DNA of 6,779 nucleotides, from contig CAMCTL010000175.1 in NCBI GenBank assembly GCA_945878515.1, forward strand, positions 1-6,779, in the 5' to 3' direction. Made by a program: the position numbers and the translations under genes. A model generated the notes under the pieces. The model worked only from the letters and a program-made list of their open reading frames with translations. It made no database searches and was not told where the DNA came from. Below, one piece after another: positions 1-5,615 of the stretch (position 1 is its first letter; the number at the start of each line of letters is the position of its first letter). Source of the DNA: Flavobacterium psychrophilum (GTDB lineage: Bacteria; Bacteroidota; Bacteroidia; Flavobacteriales; Flavobacteriaceae).

Positions 1-67
1 GTTTTTAAAACGTCGTAAAAAGCTATAAACGAGGATTTTTTAGAATGGATTTATATGCAAGATTTTG

Positions 68-97
68 ATACTAGTTAGTATAGTATTTTTTGTTTTT
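68..97 (+). terminator. Possible weak intrinsic terminator
   Basis: ATACTA (68-73) can pair with TAGTAT (81-86) around a 7-base loop, followed directly by a T-rich run to 97 interrupted by one G. The stem is short and mostly A-T, so it would be a weak terminator for a gene ending left of the window. An alternative pairing with TAGTAT at 76-81 also exists. Such A-T stems arise easily by chance in DNA of this composition. Confidence 0.25.
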
Positions 98-144
98 ATA
101 GGTATTTGTTTGAGTACTGAGAACAAAATAGTGTCGTTTTTTTA

Positions 145-216
145 ACCATATAAGTCATAGAAGAACATTTTAGTTTTTGTGGTATCGGTTATATAAACTT
201 ATATGACTTATATGGT
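145..216. repeat. Long AT-rich inverted repeat
   Basis: The left arm 145-163 and right arm 198-216 are complementary at 18 of 19 positions, the first 15 (ACCATATAAGTCATA) without a mismatch, separated by 34 bases. A flanking T-run (137-143) faces AAAA (217-220) and could lengthen the stem past a one-base bulge. The right arm also holds a perfect 9-bp tandem, ACTTATATG twice (197-214). No T-run follows either arm in the sense needed for an intrinsic terminator. It could be an intergenic repeat present elsewhere in the genome, a protein-binding site, or an mRNA hairpin from an upstream transcript. It ends about 60 bases before the promoter of the deacetylase gene. Confidence 0.7.
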
Positions 217-274
217 AAAATTAAATGTACAACATTCCTTCAATACCATTTACAGCATACAGATTGCGATATTT

Positions 275-306
275 TTGGAAATACATAAAGATAATTGCTA
301 CATTTG
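275..306 (+). promoter_or_regulatory. Bacteroidota-type promoter for the deacetylase gene
   Basis: TACATTTG at 299-306 is an exact match to the Bacteroidota -7 consensus TAnnTTTG, and TTG at 275-277 lies 21 bases upstream, within the usual 17-23 spacing of the -33 element. Transcription would start a few bases after 306, leaving a leader of roughly 20 bases before the ATG at 333. The bases before that ATG are A-rich and carry no Shine-Dalgarno sequence, as is normal for this phylum. The promoter supports the 333 start over the upstream ATG at 225. Confidence 0.6.
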
Positions 307-332
307 GTATTCCTATTTTTAAAATTTCAAAA

Positions 333-2864
333 ATGCTTCGATTTATTACTGTTTGCTGTGTCTTTTTTCTTTTTTTTGGCCAACTTACCCTTGCACAACA
401 GCCTCAAAAACAAAATGCGGTTGCCATTTACAATCAAATACAGAAATTGAATTTTTTTGGTTCAGTGCTTTATATTGCTGCGCATCCCGATGACGAAAAC
501 ACACGATTAATTTCTTATTTTTCTAATGAAACCAAAGCTAGAACCGCCTATTTGTCCTTAACTCGTGGCGATGGTGGACAAAATCTAATTGGACCACAAC
601 TTCGGGAATTATTAGGCGTTATTAGAACCCAAGAGTTGATTGAAGCCCGAAAAATTGATGGAGGCGAACAATTATTTACCCGCGCCAATGATTTTGGTTT
701 TTCTAAAAATCCAGCCGAAACTTTAGAAATTTGGGACAAAGAGAAAGTACTTGCCGATGTTATTTTTGCCATTCGAAAATTTCAACCGGATATCATTGTC
801 AATCGTTTTGACCATCGAACAGCAGGAAACACGCACGGTCATCATTCGGCTTCTGCAATTTTGAGTGTCGAAAGTTTTATTAAAGCCAGCGATCCAAAGA
901 TTTTTCCAGAACAATTGAGTTTAGTGAAACCTTGGCAAACCAAACGCCAGTTTTTTAATACCTCATGGTGGTTTTATGGCAGTCAAGAGAAGTTTGAAGC
1001 TGCCGATAAATCCAATTTTATTGCGATGCAAACGGGCGTTTATTATCCGCTTACAGGAAAATCAAATCAGGAAATTGCAGCTTTGAGTCGCAGTTGCCAT
1101 CAATCGCAAGGCTTTGGAAGTACAGGAACTCGCGGGCAAGAAACCGAATATTTAGAGTTGATTAATGGCGAATTACCGAAAAATAAATCAAACCTTTTCG
1201 ATGGAATTGACACTTCTTGGAATCGGGTAAAAGGCGGAAAATCTGTTGGTGATTTGCTATCCAAAATTGTTGCTGATTTTAATTTCAAAAACCCGTCGGC
1301 TAGTATTCCAAATTTGGCGAAAGCCTATTCCTTGATGCAAACTTTGGACGAAAATCAATGGAAAAATCTAAAATCAGAGGAAATAAAAAATGTGATTGCC
1401 GCTTGTGCAGGATTGTATTTGGAAGCGGTGGCACAAAATCAAGAAGCAACACCAGAAAGTCTGGTGAAATTGAAACTCGAAGCGATCAACCGAAGCCCAA
1501 TCGATATGCAATTGTTGCATGTAACTACCTTTCCGAATCCAAAAACTACCATTCAAAATAAGGCGCTAACGACTAATGTTTTGCAAAATATAAATCTTGA
1601 TTTGCAATTGCCTTCGACCATTGCGTTCACGCAACCTTACTGGCTAAAAGACAAAGGAACCGAAGGCATGTACACGGTTTCCGAACAGAAAAATATAGGA
1701 ATTCCGGATGTCATTCGGGAAGTGAAAGTTGTTTTTACTATTAAAATAAACGAAATCGAAATTCCTTTTGAACGAATTGTGGTTTACAAATACAATGACG
1801 ATGTCAAAGGCGAAATGTACAATTATTTGGATGTTGTCCCCGAAGTAACGACGGCTATTCTCGATAAAGTGTCACTTTTTGCAACTACTAAAAAGAAATA
1901 TATTGGAGTGAAAATTAAGTCGGGAAAGGATGCTGTTAAAGGCGATTTGCAACTGGAATTACCCAAAAGTTGGAATGTTCAACCAAAAGCTATTCCGTTT
2001 AATTTAGACAAAAAAGGAACAGAACAAACCGTCTATTTTGAGGTGACACCGCCCTATGCGCAGGAAGAGGCTGTAGCCAAAAGTGTTGCTATTGTTGATG
2101 GAAAGCGTTATGACAAGGAGCAAATCAATATTGATTTTGATCATATTACCAAACAACAAGTTTTGAAACCCGCGGAATCCAAGTTCATCCGAATGGATTT
2201 AAAAACCAATAACGAAAGAATTGCTTACATCATGGGCGCAGGCGATGAAGTGCCGAATAGTTTAATGCAAATGGGTTATAAAGTGACCCTGCTAAATCCT
2301 GAAGAAATTTCTCCTGAGAAAATGGAAAATTTTGATATCGTGATTACCGGAATCCGGGCTTATAATACAGTTCAAGCATTGGCAAACAAACAAAATATAC
2401 TGTTCGATTTTGTGAAAAGTGGCAAAATAATGCTGGTGCAATACAATACATCCAATGATTTGGTAACCGAAAATTTGGCTCCGTTTCCCTTGAAAATATC
2501 ACGAGATCGAGTAACAGAAGAAAATGCAGAAGTTCGTTTTTTAGCACCCAATCATCCCGTTTTAAATGCACCAAATACAATTACAACCAAAGATTTTCAA
2601 GGATGGAAACAGGAGCAAGGCTTGTATTATCCAAGTGATTTTGACAAAGCTTTTACACCTATTTTATCGTCAAACGACAAAGGTGAAACACCTAAAAATG
2701 GGGCTTTACTAATTGCTCCTTACGGAAAAGGCGTTTATATTTACACCGGTTTGAGTTTTTTCAGGGAATTGCCCGAAGGTGTTGCTGGAGCCTATAAATT
2801 GTTGGCCAACATGATTTCTTTGAAAAATCCAGTGGCTATTCCTGCGGAAAAAGTGAAGCAGTAG
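333..2864 (+). CDS. Exported PIG-L/LmbE family deacetylase with C-terminal amidotransferase-like domain
   Basis: Likely a zinc-dependent hydrolase that removes acyl groups from an N-acylated, sugar-like substrate outside the cytoplasm; the real substrate is unknown. Numbering from the ATG at 333 (843 aa), residues 1-21 form a type I signal peptide with cleavage predicted after TLA. The PIG-L domain follows: AHPDDE at 50-55 supplies the metal-binding His51 and Asp54 and the probable base Asp53, and HGHH at 168-171 supplies the second metal-binding histidine region. TRGDGGQN at 77-84 is also typical of the family. About 505-610 resembles a beta-sandwich of the NEW3/CARDB kind (weak call). From about 628 to the end the chain resembles a glutamine-amidotransferase/ThuA-like Rossmann domain, ending in a GKG...GLSFFRELPEGVAGAY stretch. 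The length of about 840 aa is usual for the large Bacteroidota members. I chose 333 because it starts the signal peptide and follows the promoter; the frame is open back to ATG 225. No terminator is visible after it. The family call is firm; the role is inferred. Confidence 0.9.
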   Translation: MLRFITVCCVFFLFFGQLTLAQQPQKQNAVAIYNQIQKLNFFGSVLYIAAHPDDENTRLISYFSNETKARTAYLSLTRGDGGQNLIGPQLRELLGVIRTQELIEARKIDGGEQLFTRANDFGFSKNPAETLEIWDKEKVLADVIFAIRKFQPDIIVNRFDHRTAGNTHGHHSASAILSVESFIKASDPKIFPEQLSLVKPWQTKRQFFNTSWWFYGSQEKFEAADKSNFIAMQTGVYYPLTGKSNQEIAALSRSCHQSQGFGSTGTRGQETEYLELINGELPKNKSNLFDGIDTSWNRVKGGKSVGDLLSKIVADFNFKNPSASIPNLAKAYSLMQTLDENQWKNLKSEEIKNVIAACAGLYLEAVAQNQEATPESLVKLKLEAINRSPIDMQLLHVTTFPNPKTTIQNKALTTNVLQNINLDLQLPSTIAFTQPYWLKDKGTEGMYTVSEQKNIGIPDVIREVKVVFTIKINEIEIPFERIVVYKYNDDVKGEMYNYLDVVPEVTTAILDKVSLFATTKKKYIGVKIKSGKDAVKGDLQLELPKSWNVQPKAIPFNLDKKGTEQTVYFEVTPPYAQEEAVAKSVAIVDGKRYDKEQINIDFDHITKQQVLKPAESKFIRMDLKTNNERIAYIMGAGDEVPNSLMQMGYKVTLLNPEEISPEKMENFDIVITGIRAYNTVQALANKQNILFDFVKSGKIMLVQYNTSNDLVTENLAPFPLKISRDRVTEENAEVRFLAPNHPVLNAPNTITTKDFQGWKQEQGLYYPSDFDKAFTPILSSNDKGETPKNGALLIAPYGKGVYIYTGLSFFRELPEGVAGAYKLLANMISLKNPVAIPAEKVKQ

Positions 2865-2904
2865 AGAAATTGAGGCGAAGGCAAGTGGAAAAAACGTAAA
2901 AATC

Positions 2905-2912
2905 TAATTTTG
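2905..2912 (+). promoter_or_regulatory. -7 box ahead of the caspase-like gene
   Basis: TAATTTTG is an exact TAnnTTTG match 12 bases before the ATG at 2925. A clear TTG at the normal -33 distance is missing; GTG at 2885-2887 lies 17 bases upstream and is the nearest resemblance. If used, the leader would be only some 5-8 bases long, close to leaderless. The last three bases (TTG, 2910-2912) are in frame with the gene and can be mistaken for a start codon. Readthrough from the deacetylase gene, which ends 60 bases before the ATG, is also possible. Confidence 0.4.
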
Positions 2913-2924
2913 AATAGTACTAAA

Positions 2925-3539
2925 ATGAAAAAAGGAGTTTATTGCATAGAGGGATTGTGGAATAGTAAAAACATGAGCGATAAATCGACTGTTTTACCTA
3001 TTTTAGAATTACTAGAAAAGTGTAATTACTGTAATTATATTTTTCACGATTCAGCTACAAAAACCGAACTTGAATTTTATATAGGAAAATGGAAAAATAA
3101 AGTAATTAATGATAAATATCCAATCTTATATTTAGCTTTCCACGGCACGGAAAATTGTATAACTTTAAGTGACAATACAGAATTTACCTTAGATGATTTA
3201 GCTGAATTATTGGGCGAAAAATGCGTTGGCAAAGTTATATATTTCGGTTCTTGTTCTACATTGAACATAAACAAAAGTATCATAACTAAATTTATTCAAA
3301 AGACTGGAGTAATTGCAGTTATTGGTTACAAAAACCAGATAGAATGGATACAATCAACGGCCTGCGATTTATTTGTACTTGAAGCTTTGCAACACGATAA
3401 ATTAGATAGTCGAGGGATTGTAAAAATTCGTGATAAAATTTTGTCAGATTATGGCAATTTACATAAAATACTAAATTTGAGAATAGAAATTAACGAAAAA
3501 GACCATTTTCCAAGATCGCGTATTAAAAGCAAAGACTAA
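2925..3539 (+). CDS. Caspase-like (clan CD) putative cysteine peptidase of unknown function
   Basis: A 204-aa protein without signal peptide or membrane span, so probably cytoplasmic. In numbering from ATG 2925 it starts MKKGVYCIEG, has a strand ending in a histidine (YLAFHG, His73), then a second strand ending in a cysteine (VIYFGSCSTL, Cys110). A hydrophobic strand plus HG, followed some 35-40 residues later by a hydrophobic strand plus GSC, is the layout of the caspase/CHAT/gingipain fold, where these residues form the catalytic dyad. After it come GVIAVIGYK (128-136) and WIQSTACD (141-148), also in keeping with this fold. I recall similar proteins annotated as DUF6642, but this is from memory and unverified. 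No second domain, receptor module or obvious target is fused or adjacent. The TTG at 2910 would add five residues, but it overlaps the promoter box. GC is about 29% (157 of 540 bases, 2941-3480) against about 41% in sampled parts of the deacetylase gene, suggesting separate origin. Peptidase activity is inferred from motif layout only. Confidence 0.75.
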   Translation: MKKGVYCIEGLWNSKNMSDKSTVLPILELLEKCNYCNYIFHDSATKTELEFYIGKWKNKVINDKYPILYLAFHGTENCITLSDNTEFTLDDLAELLGEKCVGKVIYFGSCSTLNINKSIITKFIQKTGVIAVIGYKNQIEWIQSTACDLFVLEALQHDKLDSRGIVKIRDKILSDYGNLHKILNLRIEINEKDHFPRSRIKSKD

Positions 3540-3551
3540 AAGCTGCTTTTA
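3524..3551 (+). terminator. Possible weak hairpin at the end of the caspase-like gene
   Basis: TAAAAGC (3524-3530) can pair with GCTTTTA (3545-3551). Alternatively TAAAAG (3537-3542), beginning at the stop codon, pairs with CTTTTA (3546-3551) around a 3-base loop. The T-run after the stem is only the four bases within it, so termination would be inefficient. It is the only terminator-like structure between this gene and the symporter unit. Confidence 0.2.
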
Positions 3552-3704
3552 CCTAGTGCATATTATTGGTGTTGTTTCGTTTCTAAAATTATTTTCCACA
3601 AAGCTAAAAATTCAAAGGTTGCGAAACACACCATATCAAAGCCCAAAAAAAATTAAATTGTAATTATTAAATTTCCCACCTTCACTGCAAAACCCTTAAA
3701 AACT

Positions 3705-3812
3705 ATGGAAACAAAAAAAGTTAAAACTTGGAAAAAAAGCTACACCTGGGTTCTCGTGGCTAATGCGGTTTATATATTGATTTTCTGTTTATTAATGAAA
3801 TTATATTCTTAA
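3705..3812 (+). CDS. 35-aa single-span membrane protein, probable small partner of the symporter
   Basis: The frame runs ATG 3705 to TAA 3810-3812 and encodes METKKVKTWKKSYTW followed by a hydrophobic segment (about residues 13-33) and a short KLYS end. The N-terminus is strongly basic (seven Lys in the first twelve residues), predicting an inner-membrane span with the N-terminus inside. It ends 3 bases before the symporter ATG, so the two are almost certainly translated from one mRNA. Several SSS-family symporters are preceded by a gene for a small membrane protein (for example YhdT with PanF, or YjcH with ActP), and this one sits in the same place, though it is much shorter and I see no sequence relation to those. 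A role in assembly, stability or regulation of the transporter is inferred. No clear promoter was found in 3552-3704; near matches such as TAAATTTC (3668-3675) lack a -33 element. Confidence 0.7.
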   Translation: METKKVKTWKKSYTWVLVANAVYILIFCLLMKLYS

Positions 3813-3815
3813 AAT

Positions 3816-5537
3816 ATGCAACTATTTGATTGGATTGTACTGGTTGTAACCTTACTTTTTATAGTGATTTACGGCGTTTGGAAAACAAAAGGAAGTAAGA
3901 ATGTCGAAGAATATATTCTCGGCAACAACGAAACGCCTTGGTACACCGTGGGACTTTCTGTAATGGCGACCCAAGCCAGTGCGATTACGTTTCTATCGAC
4001 ACCAGGACAGGCGTATCACGACGGAATGGGGTTTTTGCAATTCTATTTTGGTTTGCCTATCGCAATGGTCGTTATTTGTGTTACTTTCATTCCATTATAC
4101 CACAAATACAAAGTTTTTACCGCTTATGAATACCTCGAAAAACGCTTCGATTTAAAAACCCGTTCGCTTGCCGCGATTCTATTTTTAGTGCAAAGAGGCT
4201 TAGGAACAGGATTGACAATTTATGCACCAGCCATTATTTTGTCGGCTTTGTTGGGTTGGAATTTGACTGTAATGAATATCGCCATTGGTGTTTTGGTTAT
4301 CATTTATACCTTTTCAGGCGGTACAAAAGCTGTGAATGTAACCCAAAAACAACAAATGTTTGTGATCATGTCGGGAATGTTTATCACTTTTTTCTTGATT
4401 TTAAATTATTTGCCCAATGATATGACTTTTACCAGCGCTTTGCATATTGCTGGGGCAAATGATAAAATGAATATTGTTAATTTCTCCTTTAATCCGCAAG
4501 AAAAATATACTTTTTGGAGCGGAATCACAGGCGGTTTTTTCTTGGCATTGGCTTATTTTGGAACCGACCAATCTCAAGTGGGACGTTATCTATCGGGGAA
4601 ATCTGTTCGCGAAAGCCAAATGGGTTTAATTATGAACGGATTGCTAAAAGTGCCGATGCAATTCTTAATCTTACTTACTGGTGTAATGGTTTTTGTGTTT
4701 TTCCAATTCAATCCTGTGCCGTTGAATTTTAATCCAAACAACAAGATAATTGTAGAAAAATCCAAGTACAAAAATGAATATCACATTTTAGAAAAAAAAT
4801 TAGAAGCCCTTTCTGAGGATAAAAAAGTGATTAACTTATTGTACATCGACCAACTCAATCAGGATTATGATAATCCGATTCTCCGCAAAGAATTGGTAGC
4901 AATATCTAGCAAAGAAAAAGATTTGAGAGATCACGCCAAGGATTTGATTCAAAAAGCCGATGACCGCAGTGAAACCAATGATAAAGATTATGTTTTCTTT
5001 CATTTTATTTTGAATTATTTGCCCAAAGGTTTGATTGGTTTATTGCTTGCTGTGATCATTTCTGCAGCAATGTCATCTACCGCTTCGGGATTAAATGCGC
5101 TTGCTTCAACGACCGCAATTGATATTTACAAACGAAATCAAAAAGAAGAAAAAACAGAAAAACATTATGTAAATGTCACCAAATTTTTTACCTTATTCTG
5201 GGGAATAATTGCTATTCTTTTTGCGAGTATTGGAACGCTATTCGAAAACTTAATTCAATTGGTAAATATTGTAGGGTCAATTTTTTACGGAACAGTTTTA
5301 GGGATTTTTCTCGTTGGGTTTTACATCAGATTCGTACAGGCAAAAGCTGTTTTTTATAGTGCCGTAATTAGCCAAATCACGATATTTATCATCTATTATT
5401 TTGCCATTTTCATTTATCCAAGTGGCGAAGAAAAATTGGGCTATTTGTGGCTCAACTTTATTGGTGCGATGCTGACAATTGTGTTGTCTGTAACCGCTCA
5501 GACTTTTGCTTTTAGAAATAAAAACAGTAACCAATAG
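3816..5537 (+). CDS. Sodium:solute symporter (SSS family)
   Basis: A 573-aa inner-membrane transporter with a LeuT-type fold that couples solute uptake to Na+. I count 13 likely spans, at about 4-22, 42-63, 70-94, 118-141, 150-167, 179-198, 233-250, 274-298, 402-433, 454-472, 480-503, 509-533 and 541-566. Family marks are FSGGTKAV (166-173), the GTDQSQVGRYLS stretch (249-260) and SAAMSSTASGLNA (416-428). By alignment with vSGLT the last places Na2-site ligands at Ala417, Ser420 and Ser421, so sodium coupling is probably intact. Unusual for transporters of this fold in general is a hydrophilic, charged, helix-prone insert of about 90 residues (303-392) between core spans 7 and 8, predicted to face the periplasm. 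The substrate cannot be told from sequence. The deacetylase gene upstream suggests an amine, sugar or amino-acid-like product, which is inference only. Its start lies 3 bases after the small membrane protein gene, in the same operon. Confidence 0.93.
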   Translation: MQLFDWIVLVVTLLFIVIYGVWKTKGSKNVEEYILGNNETPWYTVGLSVMATQASAITFLSTPGQAYHDGMGFLQFYFGLPIAMVVICVTFIPLYHKYKVFTAYEYLEKRFDLKTRSLAAILFLVQRGLGTGLTIYAPAIILSALLGWNLTVMNIAIGVLVIIYTFSGGTKAVNVTQKQQMFVIMSGMFITFFLILNYLPNDMTFTSALHIAGANDKMNIVNFSFNPQEKYTFWSGITGGFFLALAYFGTDQSQVGRYLSGKSVRESQMGLIMNGLLKVPMQFLILLTGVMVFVFFQFNPVPLNFNPNNKIIVEKSKYKNEYHILEKKLEALSEDKKVINLLYIDQLNQDYDNPILRKELVAISSKEKDLRDHAKDLIQKADDRSETNDKDYVFFHFILNYLPKGLIGLLLAVIISAAMSSTASGLNALASTTAIDIYKRNQKEEKTEKHYVNVTKFFTLFWGIIAILFASIGTLFENLIQLVNIVGSIFYGTVLGIFLVGFYIRFVQAKAVFYSAVISQITIFIIYYFAIFIYPSGEEKLGYLWLNFIGAMLTIVLSVTAQTFAFRNKNSNQ

Positions 5538-5554
5538 TTGGTGTGTCATAAATG

Positions 5555-5562
5555 TAGGTTTG
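5555..5562 (+). promoter_or_regulatory. Candidate -7 box for the endonuclease gene
   Basis: TAGGTTTG matches TAnnTTTG exactly and lies 53 bases before the ATG at 5616, giving a leader of about 45-50 bases. The nearest upstream TTG (5538-5540) is only 14 bases away, shorter than the usual 17-23, so the -33 element is poor. A T-run at 5567-5573 follows. No terminator with a stable stem is seen after the symporter, so readthrough is possible as well. Confidence 0.35.
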
Positions 5563-5615
5563 CAAATTTTTTTATCAGAGTCAATTCGAAGCTATCAATT
5601 AAATAATTAGAATTA

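Larger units (their letters stand above)
1..332. other. Non-coding upstream region
   Basis: No convincing gene is seen in this stretch. It is AT-rich and contains a weak hairpin followed by T residues (68-97), a long inverted repeat (145-216) and a promoter (275-306), listed separately. The first 28 bases can be read as a basic tail FLKRRKKL followed by TAA at 26-28, which could be the end of a gene to the left, but eight codons are too few to support a call. The open frame of the next gene runs back to an ATG at 225. The extra 36 residues look neither like a signal peptide nor a domain and overlap the promoter, so I treat them as untranslated. Confidence 0.6.

Noticed and set aside
2..28. 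C-terminal tail (FLKRRKKL then TAA) of a gene entering from the left
   Set aside because: Only eight codons are visible and all frames have early stops here, so neither frame nor strand of an upstream gene can be supported.
197..216. Intrinsic terminator formed by the inverted repeat
   Set aside because: The right arm is followed by AAAA rather than T, and the minus-strand reading is likewise followed by A residues, so no U-tract would form.
225..332. N-terminal extension of the deacetylase gene from the ATG at 225
   Set aside because: It overlaps a good promoter, lacks recognisable features, and would bury the signal peptide that begins at 333.
2910..2924. TTG start for the caspase-like protein
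   Set aside because: TTG starts are rare in this phylum and this one lies inside the -7 box; the ATG at 2925 gives a natural MKKG N-terminus.
2865..3704. Defence island or toxin-antitoxin pair around the caspase-like gene
   Set aside because: Only one gene is present between the deacetylase and the symporter unit; no gasdermin, sensor ATPase, antitoxin, CRISPR or phage gene is seen nearby.
3552..3704. Promoter for the small membrane protein and symporter operon
   Set aside because: Near matches TATTATTG (3561-3568) and TAAATTTC (3668-3675) each miss one consensus base and neither has a TTG at the right distance.
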